NCBI GenBank assembly: GCA_963921825.1
Contig: OY997590.1
Location: forward strand, 47,137,039-47,201,038
Reading direction: 5' to 3'
DNA from: Erodium maritimum
Lineage: Eukaryota; Streptophyta; Magnoliopsida; Geraniales; Geraniaceae
Length of the DNA stretch: 64,000 nt
Of the stretch, positions 31,350 to 44,857 are shown piece after piece (the first letter of the stretch is position 1; each line of letters starts with the position of its first letter). The notes under the pieces are model-generated. The model was not told the origin of the DNA. It did no database searches and saw only the letters and a list, made by a program, of their open reading frames with translations. The position numbers were made by a program, and so were the translations under genes.

Positions 31350-34332
31350 ATGTCGTTGTTACTGAATGATGGTAAACAGTCATTTCGGATAACCGACCAA
31401 GAAGTGCACGACACACTTGGTATACCAATGGGTGGGTCAGTTGTTGAATCTAATATCTACGCAGTAAAGGAGATCCCCGAGCTGGATGTGTGCCACAGTC
31501 AGTTCGATAAAACCGCTATCACTACAACTATGGTGATCAATGTGATGATAACACAAACTGAAGGGTGTGATGAATTCAAACGAAATTTTATGGTCTTGTT
31601 TGTCACCACGATGATCGAGTATGGATCCGACAATCTGGTTAATCAAGCGTGCTTCCAGGCGATAGTTGATGTTAATTGCATATCATCTTATAATTGGTGC
31701 CAGTTAGTTGTGCAGAAGCTTGCACTGTCAAGGTTAGATTGGGATGCCCAGAGCAAGGGGTCTCGGTTTTTCAACGGACCAATCACATTTTTACTGGTGA
31801 TTTTCAAATTTTTAATTCGCATAGTCAGTTCATTTAATATGGAATTGCAATTTTTTTACTCTATTTCGGTTTTGATACAAATATTGCAAAATGCAGTTGT
31901 TCTACCTGGATCGTGTGCAAGTGGGCATACCAAATGTTCAGAGGGTGTGGCCATCATTAATCGGCTGGAGTACTGAAATTGTTAATGACATAGAAAAATT
32001 GTTAATGAGTTTGGGGCATTCGGTAAGGGTCATGTGGTCACGGATCCACCTCCTATTCCGGTATTAAATGTTGATATACCTCCGACAAGCAATGTTACTG
32101 ACGAACACGGTATGGGAGAGGAACGCTCAGTTTGTCGTAAGCCTGGGGTAAATAAGCAACATATTATTACAATACATTTTGGCAGTGTGGTGCTTTCATA
32201 CATACATTGTGTAATACTACGAATAAGATATGTAAACATACAAAATTAACGTAATATATTGACATTTTGTATACAGGGATTCGTTGAAAGATGTTGTGCG
32301 GCCGTGAAAAATTATTCTGAGGCTATAACGGAGTTTGCTGATATAATTCGTGATGGCCAACAAGGAGACCATGATTCTGAATTGTTCAAGTGCATAAGTG
32401 AATTGGTTGACATGGTATCGCAGAGAAGAAAATTGGATGATCATGTGACGCAAACGCAAACCGGCTTGCCAACTAAAGACCCATGGTTTGATCTCCCTGG
32501 TGTGATGAATACCATAATAAGGTTGGAGAAAGACGAAGAACATGCAATGGCCGGTTTTCCTCCAGATTTTAGTATATTATCACCGAGCCAAAAAACACCT
32601 GCACAACATAATCAACATTCTGAACACAATGACTATGTACCAAACATCGTCCACGATCAGGTTGCTAGGACATTGTCATTTGAAGGAAGTGATGATTTGT
32701 TTTCGTTTGTATCGGGCGTTGGTCAGGTTGCATGCCGAACTGAAACAGTCACCCACACACAGAACGAAGGAACGAATTTTAATGTTGATCGGACTGTTGA
32801 GCGTAGTGTGATTTTCATTAAGAAGGCGGCTGCCTATACATGTCTTGTGGGACGTGTTGTCGTTTCTAATGTTGCTCCTCCTTCTCCACGACATCTCCAA
32901 AGAATGCTTGTTCCGTCATATAAGTGTCGGTCGTCGTATATCGATAGACAAACTAAACACGACGAGGATTTAGAGAATGACGAGCAACAGATAGACGAGT
33001 GGGTTTGCACAAGCGAGGGAACGGACGTGTAAGCTTGATTTGTCATATGTTGTTATAAACTACATCTATTACGGTCCTACGGTCTAGTTGCCTATGCAGA
33101 TCGAATTGTAGTCTTGTATCATGTTAATCTTGTGTGTTTTTTCCCCAGAGAATTGTTGTACAAATGTGATTCGTTTTGCATTAACAGGGAAGACATGCAG
33201 ACACTTTTGCCGCATATCGAGTTGGATGCGCAGGTTGTGGATGCTTGGTGCAATTATTTAAATCATCTCGAGGAGCTCAGGAGTAGCACGTCCCCGACTC
33301 ATTTTTTTCTGTCATCACAAACAAGCGTACGTTCATAACATATATTCTATATGTTTTCAATTGTTTTGTTGTTATTCATTTAATATACAATGCATTATTC
33401 TATCAGGTGTGGTACGATCAGTTTGGAAAAAACGATAAATTCGAAGAATAATTCGGGGTAGAAGGTGAACCGTTCAAATGGGGCAGGAGAATTTGGATTT
33501 GGTTAGTAAACTTTATGTTTGTATTAGATCAAATTTATGTCATTGTACGTAATTTCTGATATTTTACGTGTTCATATCGATGTAGTTATTCATGGTGATA
33601 CTCAAGAATAAACATTTCACATTGATGTGTTTCGATTTGAAGAAGTCAGCCATCGAGGTTTTTGATAATTTTCTATCATCGACGGATGATGATCTAAGCT
33701 TTGGTACAATACGGAATGTAATGGTACGCTACCCAACTACATATATGCGTTAACCATGTTCTTTTATGTTGTGTTTGGATTTCTTATTTTGTTTGTTTCG
33801 GTTTTCACAGCGTGACAATATTGTCGTTGCAATGCGAGAGGATGATATAATATATACCAACAAGTTAGCCGAGAGGATCGTAGCAGCACTGATTAGGCGT
33901 GTCCATGTCCCGTGGGAGTCATCCCGAAATTTTGTTGATTGATGTGTGTTCACCATGTGGCATATGGAGTCGTATATCGGTAATGGTGAATGGGCAGGAA
34001 GGCTTGATCGGGACAATGTATGTATATTCAGTCCAATTATTAGGTTTTTACAATATATAGATTGAAATTTGACACAGTGTGTTCGTTTGTGTTTTGCATG
34101 TACCATGAAGCGTCCTAAACTGTTGCTGTTACGGAAGATGTTTATGCACAAGCTCATAACCTTTGAAAGGAATACTTTGTGGGAGAACACAATCAAACCA
34201 GCTGTTCTTAGTTTCTATAAAGAACAGAAGAGGACATTCAAGTTCACCCCAAGTTCAAGGCATTATTTCCTGCTAAGGGTAGACTGGCATGAATCATCCC
34301 ATCGGATTGTTAGAAACTGGTTTAAATTTTAG
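31350..34332 (+). pseudogene. Ulp1-like cysteine protease (C48) gene of transposon type, broken
   Basis: Several exons can be read between GT/AG sites. An N-terminal module typical of plant transposon Ulp1 genes (FRITDQEVHDTLGIPMGG; EFKRNFMVLFVTTMIEYG; YNWCQLV) lies at 31380-31720. A long middle exon spans 32274-33031. Shorter exons start at about 33190, 33408, 33585, 33811 and 34078. The protease region shows the His of KHFTLMCFDLK (about 33625), the Asp/Asn of EVFDNF (about 33660) and the Cys block VD-x-CVFTMWHMESYIG. In that block the codon normally giving the catalytic Cys is TGA (33940-33942), and another stop lies at 33466. Ulp1 enzymes cut SUMO or similar conjugates. Intron boundaries are approximate. 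Confidence 0.75.
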
Positions 34333-34926
34333 TTAGTAGTTGGCTTTAGTCTATTTGGTTATACAATATTAGATGGTACTTATTTGCTTATTTGTAGTTT
34401 CAATTTCCATAATAATAAGACATATTCGTGTCAAAACTAATATTGTATGCATACAATATAAAACCAACATACATGCATTTCACTCCCTTATTAATTTGTG
34501 CAGTTCCATCCATAATGATAAAATTGCATTTTACTACCCAATCATTTAATACACTAGCATTTGCTAAATTTGATTAAATAAATACTTTCTGAAGTACAAC
34601 CTTACCCACCTTTCATATGCAGTCTACTACCCTATTGAATTATGCATTATTATTCATACTTCTAATATTGCATGTTAATACCCTATTCAACATAGTATAG
34701 AATGTACATACGTAAAATATGAACTATACATACATATTCATTAAACTACAATATATTACATTATAATTTGGATACTTTGAACTTTTAATTGGAATAGACA
34801 CATGCTAATGCAAAACCTTTACCAACTTACCACAAGCAGTTAACTACCCTATTGATTTTTGCATTTTCATCCGTATTCCAAACATTTCATTTTACTACCC
34901 CATTCATTCAAATATAATAGTACATA
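34333..34926. other. A/T-rich DNA between the Ulp1 gene and the solo-LTR nest
   Basis: No gene. TTTACTACCC or CTACCCTATT phrases recur at about 34530, 34625, 34850 and 34888. Confidence 0.5.
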
Positions 34927-35812
34927 TGTCACGCCCCGAATTCGGTATAACCGACCCGGAACGCGGACGATGAAACAGTAAAACACCTTTTAAACATTTT
35001 AGTAAACCACTTAAAATTATCACTTAAGTTAAACAAAGTAATATTTTACAACATGAAGTACGTCCAAAACAAGCGGACAAAAACCAAAGCGTACGTCGCT
35101 AAACTCCCAAAAAGAAACCCGGACTCCCACTCCCAGCTCTTCAAGCTTCGAGAGTTCCCCTAGTACGTCTCGCAATTAGTACTTGTAGGAAAAGCAGCTA
35201 GGGGTGAGCGTTCGCTCACAACCACGGATATCAGACTGACTACGGCATACTAGCAGAAAATGCCGGAAACACCAACAACAACCCAAACACCGGGGACTAC
35301 TTTCCCCAAACTTAAGTAACCCGACTGACACACGAACACTATCACTTTCCCCAACCAACTCAACACCCGGACACGTAATGTAGACCCGACACAGCGGTTA
35401 CGACCTCCACCAAAGACACAAAAGATAACCACGCAACACCCAAGTTCACAAAGGATCGCACACCAAACAAGATCACAAAGGATCGCACTCCAGCTGCTCA
35501 GTGCTGGTTGCTAACCGGCTGGGCTCGAGCCTGCCCCACGCAACTTTCCCCGATCCCTGTCGGGCCAGGCGGTCGACCTGTTAGCGATATATTCCGCAAT
35601 ACTTCTCCGATAGCTAGTCGGAATGGGAGCCGCCCTCCATCGCCGAAAAATGCACAACTTTACCGGTGGTTAACCCGAAAGGCTAGCCAACCCCCATGTG
35701 CGTGACCACAGGACCCCTTTATTGTCAGGCGGGCCCCCAACCTCAGGCAATCACAATCACAACCAAAGTTCAACAACAAGCGACAACATAGGTTTAACAT
35801 CCCACCGGCACC

Positions 35813-36140
35813 AATGGCCACCCACGACACCCAAAACAGTAACACACGGGTTCAACACCCCCAAGGCACACCTGGCCACCCACGACACACATACGGTAAA
35901 ATTACGGGTTCAACTCCCCAAGGGTACTCATGGCCAGCCAAGACACACAAACAGTAAAACACGGGTTCAACTCCCCCACGGGCACTCATGGCCACCCAAG
36001 ACACACAAACAGTAAAATACGGGTCCAACTCCCCACGAGCACTCATGGGCACCCAAGACACACAAACAGTAAAATACGGGTTCAACTCCTCACGGGCACT
36101 CATGGCCACCCAAGACACACAAACAATTCAATCAACCTCC
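35813..36140 (-). repeat. LTR minisatellite (outer solo LTR)
   Basis: About five units of roughly 57 bp containing GGCACTCATGGCCACCCAAG, followed by ACACACAAACAGTAAAATAC. The open frames over it are artefacts of the repeat. Confidence 0.85.
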
Positions 36141-36982
36141 GGGCACAACCTGTCACGCCCCAATTTCAGTAAAAACGAACCAGGGACGCGAACATTTAAA
36201 ACAATAAACATTTTGAAACCTTTTACATAAATCACTTTAAAATCGCCATTTGTTCATCAAAATAATCATTTAATCATTTACAACTTAAAGGTACGTCCCA
36301 ACAATTGGACAAAAAGCAAGGTACACGTCACTACACTCAAAGTAAACCCAGAATCCGCTCATAGCTCTTCCAGCTTCTGAAGCTCACCTAATCCAACCTG
36401 CGACGGGTACCTGTAGGAAAAGCAGCTAGGGGTGAGCGTTCGCTCACCACCACGGATAACAGACTGACTACGGCATACTTAGCAGACAATGCTGGTAATA
36501 CCAACAACCAACTCAACACCGGGGACTACTATCCCCAAACTCCAGTAACCCGACTGACACACACACACTGTTACTTTCCTCAACCGCCTCAACATTCGGA
36601 CACGTAATGTAGACCTGACACATCGATTGATGACCTCCTCCAAAGACATGACAGACAACCACGCAACACCCAAGATCATAAAGGATCGCACACCAAACAA
36701 GATCACAAAGGATCGCATACCAAGCAAGATCACAAAGGATCGCATTCCTGTCAGCTGCTCAGTGCCGGTTGCTAACCGGCTGAGCTCGAGCCTGCCCCAC
36801 GCGCTTTGCCGATCTCTGTCAGGCTCCAGGCGGTCGACCTGTTGGCGATAAACCGAGCTACTTTTCCGATAACTAATCGAAAGGGGAGTTGTCCTCTCAC
36901 AGCCTAAAACCGCTCACAACCTGCCGAGACTCGAACACGGATCAGGCTAGCCAAAGAACGCTCGCAACTTACCGAGACTCGA

Positions 36983-39900
36983 TGTAATAACCACTCCGGG
37001 TCAACGCCAGTCAAATCTGCGAAAAACAGGAAAATTTAAAATTTTAAGCAGACACTTAATTAAACCTAAGATTGACCCTGAGGGTCATACCGGAGTTAAG
37101 TTGACCCCGTTATCGACCAAAGTGAGTTCCGGGGGACTCAGGGAAACTTTCTGACCAATTTGGGAAATGTTGACTTTTCGCTGGAAAAGTCAACCGAGCG
37201 ACGTTTTGGTACATTCGAGGACCGTTTTGGATCCAAAAAGCTTAGTCGTCGTCGCAGCGGTCTTAGTTGAGCCGTTTCCTTGTAGCCCGTGAAGTTTCGT
37301 AATTTCTTGGAAAAAGTGCCCGTTCGGGGCCCGAGACGACCGAATTTCGCGAATCTGATTGGAAAATATCTAGGAGATATTTTCCAATAGGTGTGGGACC
37401 CACTTTGCCACATGTCGCCAATGTGGTGGTGTTAGGTAACATTGAACAAAGCAAAAAGAAGAATGTGTGGTAGTTGTAATTAAGAGAGTTAGTTTTGATT
37501 TTTTTTAAACAAAAACAAAAGGAATGGCAAATGGAGGTCTCGGCCAACACTTCACAATTAGAAAAAAAATAGACTTTTAGAGAGAGAAAGGAAGAGAGAA
37601 GGAGGAGAGAAAAAGAGAAGAGGCTTGGGGAATTTGTGACGTTTCTCGTTCATTAAGCCGTTGGATCGTCTCAACGATAGAAGATTCAAGCTCACACCGT
37701 CATTCTCTACGGTGAGCACCTAACCGATTTTCATTTTGGTACGTTTGAAATTTAGGGTTTGAGTTTAAACGGTTTGATTATGATTGGGTTTTGGTTAGAA
37801 TTGGTTTAAAGATAAATGGTTGAGGTTTGGGGTTCGTTAGGAACGTTTTGGGGCAAAAAGGGAATTTTGCCATTGTGACCGTGTGGGGCCCACATGCCCG
37901 GGTATCGGGTTTTCGTGTTCAGGTGGTTTAGAACGTTCCCCGAGTAATTTATCCACACCCGGATCGAAATTTGGAATTAAATTGTGGGAGTTGTAATTAA
38001 CGGGTTTAGAAACTTTAAACGTTAATTAAATGACTCGGAAGTCGGAATTCGATTCCGTCAAGTGCATTGGGACCCTTGAATTATTCTAAGACCGTAGAAA
38101 CGAAAACGGGAATTTTTGGAGCCCCGGAAGGACATTTCCAAAACCCGGGCAGATTCGCCATTTCGGGCGAATCGGGCCTTTGCGGGTCCTTTATCGAAAA
38201 TGTCGAGTAATTGGGAAGTTTGGGAGTGATCGAAATTGTCGGGGTTACGTTTGGGCGTAAAGTTTATTGAATTTCACTTTATTCCTGCGATTTTAAAAGT
38301 GCCTTAAAATTGTGTTCTTTTAGATTGTGCTGCGGACCGAGGCAAAGGAAAGTTAGGCGAGTGACTGAGATCACGCCGGGGCTTATTTGGGCACTTTTGG
38401 AGAACATATACGAGGTAGGGAAAAGTATCCGGATCTCGGCCCTGACTAGGGAAAGTTAACAGTAGAATTGCATGTGACACCGGGGTGTCGTGGGTTAAGT
38501 AGGTTTATCGAATATTAGAAAGGCATGATACGGGAACGTAGCGAATATTGGAAATGCATGTGACACTTAGTAGTGTCGTAGGAGCAGAGAACTTAGCGTT
38601 ATTAGGTGTACTGGAGGCATATGACCATGCCCGGAGGTTGATTGTGAAACTGTTGATATTAGGACTGTTGGAGGCATTGGTTATGCAGGAGGTTGATTGT
38701 GTATTTTGTGTCTTGGGTGGCCATGAGAGCCCGTACTTTACTGTTGTGTCTTGGGTGGCCATGAGAGCCCGTACTTTACTGTTCTGTCTTGGGTGGCCAT
38801 GAGAGCCCGTACTTTACTGTTGTGTCTTGGGTGGCCATGAGAGCTCGTACTTTACTGTTGTGTCTTGGGTGGCCATGAGTTCCCGTGGGGTTGTTGAACC
38901 CGTGTCTTTACTGTTGGTGTGTCTTGGGAGGCCATGAGTGCCTGTGGGGTTGTTGAGCCCGTGAGTCACTGTTGGTGTGTCTTGGGTGGTCGTGAGTGCC
39001 CGTGGGGTTGTTGAGCCCGTGAATTACTGTCGGTGTATCTTGGGTGGCCATGAGTGCCCGTGGGGTTGTTGAGCCCGTGAGTTATAGTTGGTGTGTCTTG
39101 GGAGGCCGTGAGTGCCCGTGGGGTTGTTGAGCCCGTGAGTTATGGTTGGTGTGTCTTGGGAGGCCGTGAGTGCCCGTGGGGTTGTTGAGCCCGTGAGTTA
39201 TGGTTGGTGTGTCTTGGGGGGCCGTGAGTGCCCGTGGGGTTGTTGAGTCCGTGTTTTACCGTTGGTGTCTTGGGTAGCCATGAGTGCCTGTGGAGTGTTG
39301 AACCGGTCTTGTTGCTGTTTGTTGAACTTTGCTTGTGATTGTGATTCTGTTTTCCCGAGATTAGTGACCCGACTTCGTGTCGGGAAGTGGTGTGGAATTT
39401 GGCTGGCTTACCTGACAGGGATCGGTAAGTTGCGAGCGTTCTTTGGCTGGCCTAACCGAGTTCGAGTCTCAGAAGGTTGCGAGCGTTCTTTGGCTAGCCT
39501 GACCGAGTTCGAGTCTCGGAAGGTTGTGAGCATTTTTAGGCGATGGAAAGGGCAGCTCCCCTTCCGACTAGCTATCGGGAAAGTAGCTCGGTTTATCGCC
39601 AATAGGTCGACCACCTGGAGCCTGACAGGGATCGGCAAAGCGCGTGGGGCAGGCTCGAGCCCAGCCGGTTAGCAACCGGCACTGAGCAGCTGACAGGAAT
39701 GCGATCCTTTGTGATCTTGGGTGTTGCGTGGTTGTCCGTCGTGTCTTTGGAGGAGGTCGTCAATTGTTGTGTTGGGTCTACCTTACGTGTCCGAGTGTCG
39801 AGTCAATTGAGGAAGGTCACCGTGGGTGTGCGTCGGTCGGGTTACTTGATTTTGGGGATAGTGATCCCCGGGGTTGAGTTGGTTGTTGGTGTTACCGGCA

Positions 39901-40233
39901 TTGTCTGCTAATTATGCCGTAGTCAGTCTGTTATCCGTGGTGGTGAGCGAACGCTAACCCCTAGCTGCTTTTCCTACAGGTACTGATCACAGGACGGACT
40001 AGGTGAGCTCTCGAAGCTTGTGGAGCTAGGAGCGGAGTCCGGGTTTTATCTTTTGAGTCTAGTGACGGATACCTTGTATTTTGTCCATTTGTTGGGACGT
40101 ACCTTTAATTTGTAAATGTTTATTTTGTTGAACAAACGGTATTTTTAAAGTGATTTATGTAAAAGGCTTCAAATGTTTTATTGTTTTAAACGTTCGCGTC
40201 CTGAGTTCGGTTTACTTAAATTGGGGCGTGACA
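36983..40233 (+). repeat. Solo LTR, inner layer, opposite orientation
   Basis: TGTAATAACCACTCC at 36983 to GGGGCGTGACA at 40233 (3251 bp), flanked by CTCGA (36978-36982 and 40234-40238). It lies on the plus strand inside the middle LTR of the same family. It must be the most recent of the three. Confidence 0.92.
38703..39290 (+). repeat. LTR minisatellite (inner solo LTR)
   Basis: About five 38-bp units (GTGTCTTGGGTGGCCATGAG plus CCCGTACTTTACTGTT) are followed by about seven 58-bp units in which the same start is joined to a GCCCGTGGGGTTGTTGAG segment. The short unit looks like a deletion form of the long one. Confidence 0.88.
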
Positions 40234-40359
40234 CTCGAACTTGTAAGCCAGCCAAAATCCACACCACTTCCCGACACAAAGTTGGGTCACTAACCTCGGG
40301 CAAACACAATCACAATCACAAGCAAAGTTCGACAACAGCAACAACACAGATTCAACATT

Positions 40360-41030
40360 TCACAGGCACTCATGGCCACCCGACACACCAACAGTAAAAC
40401 ACGGACTCAACAACCCCACGGGCACTCACGGCCACCCAAGACACACCGACAATAACTCACGGGCTCAACAACCCCACGGGCACTCACGGCCTCCCAAGAC
40501 ACACCAACAGTAACTCACGGGCTCAACAACCCCACGGGCACTCAGGGCATCCCAAGACTCACCGACAATAACTCACGGGCTCAACAACCCCACGGGCACT
40601 CACGGCCTCCCAAGACACACCAACAGTAACTCACGGGCTCAACAACCCCACGGGCACTCACGGCCTCCCAAGACACACCAACAGTAACTCACGGGCTCAA
40701 CAACCCCACGGGCACTCACGGCCACCCAAAACACACCAACAGTAAAACACGGGCTCTCATGGCCACCCAAGACACAACAGTAACACGGGCTCTCATGTCC
40801 ACCCAAGACACAACGGTAACACGGGCTCTCATGGCCAGCCAAGACACAACAGTAACACGGGCTCTCATGGCCACCCAAGACGCAACAGTAACACGGGCTC
40901 TCATGGCCACCCAAGACACAACAGTAACACCGGCTCTCATGGCCACCCAAGACGCAACAATAACACGGGCTCTCATGGCCACCCAAGACACAACAGTAAC
41001 ACCGGCTCTCATGGCCACCCAAGACACGAT
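40360..41030 (-). repeat. LTR minisatellite (middle solo LTR)
   Basis: The same two unit types in reverse orientation: about seven long (~58 bp) and then about eight short (~37 bp) units ending near 41030. Copy number differs from the other LTRs. Confidence 0.88.
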
Positions 41031-44000
41031 TTACAGAAACAACCTCCGGGCATAACCAATGCCTCCAACAGTTCTAATATCAACAGTGTCACAATCAACA
41101 TCCGGGCATGGTCATATGCCTCCAATACTCCTAATCTCGATAATTTCGCAATCAACCTCCGGGCATGGTCATATGCCTCCAATAATTCTAACATCGATAA
41201 ATTCTCTGCTCCTACGACACTACTAAGTGTCACATGCAATTCGAATGTTCGATACATTCCTGAATCATACGACACTACCCGGTATCGCCTACCTTTCTAG
41301 TATTCGATAAACCTACTTAACCCACGACACCCCAGTGTCACATGCATTTCTACTGTTAACTTTCCCCAGTCAGGGCCGAGATCCGGCTACTTTTCCCTAC
41401 CTCGTATGCTTTCTCCAAAAGCGCACAAATATGCTCCTGCGTGATCTCGGTCAATCGCCTAGCTTTCCCTTTCCTCTGTCAGCGGCACGATCTAAAAAGA
41501 ACACAATTTTAAACGCTTTTAAGCTTGCAGGCATAAGCTGAATTTTAATAAACTTGACGCCCAAAAGTAACCCCGACAATGTAGATCACTCCCAAACTCC
41601 CCAATTACTCGAGATTGTCGATATTGGACCCGGAAAAGCCCGATTCGCCCGACATGGCGAATCTGCCCGGGTTTGAAAACGCCCTTCTGGGCTCCGAAAA
41701 TTCCCGTTTTCGTTTCTACGGTCTTATAATAATTCAAGGGTTCCTATGCACTCGACGGAATCAATTTCCGACTTCCGAGTCATTTAATTAGCGTTTAAAG
41801 TTTCTAAAATCGTCAATTACAACTTTCACAGTTTAATTCCAAATTTCGATCCGGGTGTAGATTAATTACTTGGGGAATGTCCTAAACCACCCGAACACGA
41901 AAACCCGATACCCGGGCATGTGGGCCCCACACGGCCACAATGGAAAAATTCCCTTTTTGCCCCAAAACGTTCCTAACGAACCCCAAAACCCAACCATATT
42001 TGAATCGTTTAAACTCAAACCCTAAAATTCGAACTTAACAAAACGAAAATCGGTTAGGTGCTCACCGTAGAGAAAGATGGTGTGAACTCGATTCTTCTAT
42101 CGTTGAGACGATCCAACGGTTTGATGCTCGTGAATAGTGGCAAAAACCCCAACCCTCTTCTCTTTTCTCTCCCTTTCTTCTCTCTTATTTTCTCTCTCTA
42201 AAAACTATCATCTTTTCTAATTTGAAAACTCTTGGCCGTGTAACACCTCTTCTTCCCCTTTAATTTGTTTTTAAAAACTAACACAACTTTCCTTATTTAC
42301 AAAACTAACACTAACAAGTCTTCCTTTGTTTTGTCCAATAAACCTAACACCACCCCATTTGTGACATGTGGCAAGCGGGTCCCAACCTTTTTTGGAAAAT
42401 ATCTTCTAGATATTTTCCAGTCAGATTCGCGAAATTCGGCCGTCTCGGGCCCCGAACGGGCACTTTTTCCAAGAAATTACGAAACTTCACGGGCTACAAG
42501 GAAACGGCTCAACTAAGACCGCTGCGAAGATGGATAAGCTTTTTGGATCCAAAACGGTCCTCGAATGGACCAAAACGTCGCTCGGTTGACTTTTCCAGCG
42601 GAAAGTCAACATTTCCCAAATTGATCAGAAAGTTGCCCTGAGTCCCCCGGAACTCACCTTGGTCGATATCGGGGTCAACTTAAGTCCGGTATGACCCTCG
42701 GGGTCAATTCTAGGTTCAATTAAGTGTCTGTCGAATTTTTTTAAATTTTCCTGTTTTTCGCAGGTTTGACTGCGTTGACCGGAAGTGGTTATTACACAAC
42801 CAATGCCTCCAGTATTTCTAATGTTCGATTAGGTCGCTTATCCTACGATACTACTAAGTGTCACATGCCTTTCTATTGTTCGATACGTTCACGTATCATA
42901 CGACACCACCCGGTGTCGCTTGCCTTTCTATTATTCGATAAACTTACCTATCCCACGACACCCAAGTGTCACACGCATTTCTACTGTTAACTTTCCCTAA
43001 TCAGGGCCGAGATCCGGCTACTTTTCCCTACCTCGTACGCTTGCCAAAAAGTTCACAACCAAGCTCCGGCGTGCTCACGATCACTCGCCAAGCTTTCCCT
43101 TTCCTCGGTCTGTGGCACGATCTAATCAAGAACACAATTAAAAAACTTTTTAAGTTTGCAGGCAAATCTGAATTTTAATAAACTTGACGCCCAAATGCAA
43201 CCCCGACAATTTCGATCACTCCCAAACTTCCCAACTACTCGACATTGTCGATAATGGGCCCGGAAGGGCCCGATTCGCCCGGCTCGACGAATCTGACAGG
43301 GATTGGAAAACGCCCTTCCGGGGCTCTGAAAATTCCCGTTTTCGTTTCTACTATCTTAAAATAATTCAACGGTTCCAACGCAATCGACGGAATCAATTTC
43401 CGACTTCTAAGCAATTTAATTCGCGTTTAAAGTTTCTAAACCCGTCATTTCCAACTTTTACAATTTAATTCCAAATTTCGTTCCGGGTGTGGATTAACGA
43501 CTTGGGGATCGTCCTAAACCACCCGAACACAAAAACCCGAGACCCGAGCACGTGGGCCCCACCCGGCCATCAAGACCCGTGGGTGGCTGGGCCGGTTTTG
43601 GATCGGTTCACCACCATGGTGGCCGGTCCTAGCTCCGGCCAGCCACCACCCAGCTCCGGCCAGCCACCACCCACGGGTGTCGGCGCTCCCCCGAGCCTCT
43701 GGTCACCGGAAATCGATCCTTTTCGGTCCAAAACGTTCCCCAAGAACCCTGCACCTCGACTCGTCCATATTTAACCCATTTCAACCCAAACCCTAACTTT
43801 TAAAACATATCAAAACGAAAATCGAAAGGGTTCTCACCGTAGGGAATGACGATGGGAGCTCGATTCTCCAACCGTTGAGACGATCCGTTGGTTTGATCGT
43901 CGGGAAATCACAAAACTCCAAACCTTTCTTCTCTTTTTCTCTCTTCCTTCTCTCTTCTTTCTCTTTCTATCTTTCTCTTTTTTTGAACTATGGTCGAACC

Positions 44001-44490
44001 TACCCCCTCTCTCTTCCTTTGTCTTGTCCAAAAATACCTAACACCACCACTTGTTTGACAAGTGGCAAGTGGGTCCCACCTCTTTTTAGAATATCTTTGT
44101 AGATATTTTTCTGGCAGATTCGCGAAAATTGGCCGTCTCGGGCCCCGAACGGGCCCATTTTCCAAGAAATTACGAAACTTCACGGGCTACAAGGAAACGG
44201 CTCAACTAAGACCGTTGTAATGACGTCTAAGCTTTTTGGATCCAAAACGAGCCTCGAACGGACCAAAACGTCGCTCGGTTGACTTTTCCAGCAAAAAGTC
44301 AATATTTCCCAAATTGGTCAGAAAGTTGCCCTGAGTCCCCCAGTACTCACTTTGGTCGATATCGGGGTCAACTTAAGTCCGGTATGATCCTTGGGGTCAA
44401 ATTTAGGTTCATTTAAGTGTATGTCCCAAAATTTTAAATTTTCCAATTTTTCGCCGCTTTGACTGGCGTTGACCGAGAGTGGTTCTTACA

Positions 44491-44857
44491 ACATACATAA
44501 TATATGAACTACACATACATATTCCATAAACACTAATTTATTGCACTATAATTTGATTTATTTGATCATTTATTTCTAATCCCCCATGTGAATTTCGTGT
44601 GCCTCACACAAATAATCACACGTTTCCCACCAATATCTTTACATGGAATAGGAAATCTAGTCTTACATCATGACATGCATGTAGATTTGACACCACTTCC
44701 TTTATTCCTTAATCAAATACAACTTTCCACTATCCACACCTTCTCAACTTCTCTCCACACCTCTTCAACTTCCCTTATTCTTCTCATTTTATTTTAACTT
44801 CCATTACAACCTCTCCTCTTCAGACCTACCATAACAAACGCTCAAACCCTTGCAACA
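44491..44857 (+). other. 5' flank of acidic ORF copy 1
   Basis: A/T-rich, then a pyrimidine-rich stretch with CACACCTCTTCAACTTCCC. The same kind of stretch lies before copy 2 (about 46680-46740), so the duplicated unit includes the upstream region. Confidence 0.45.

Larger units (their letters stand above)
36151..42796 (-). repeat. Solo LTR, middle layer
   Basis: TGTCACGCCCCAATTTCAG at 36151 to GGTTATTACA at 42796, flanked by CAACC (36146-36150 and 42797-42801). Its own sequence, 36151-36982 plus 40239-42796, is about 3.4 kb; the remainder is the inner solo LTR. It belongs to the same family as the LTRs at 49900 and 55688. Confidence 0.9.
34927..44490 (-). repeat. Solo LTR (Ty3 family), outer layer of a three-deep nest
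   Basis: On the plus strand the LTR begins TGTCACGCCCCGAATTC at 34927 and ends GGTTCTTACA at 44490, flanked by the 5-bp repeat ACATA (34922-34926 and 44491-44495). Its own sequence is 34927-36150 plus 42802-44490, about 2.9 kb; the rest is inserted. There is no binding site, pol or second LTR, so it is the product of recombination between two LTRs. Confidence 0.88.

Noticed and set aside
40639..41055. Open frames on both strands with repeating Gly-Gly-His-Glu-Ser or Ala-Thr-Gln-Asp-Thr units.
   Set aside because: They lie over the LTR minisatellite, are open on both strands because of the repeat's composition, and the same happens in every LTR of the family. Not genes.
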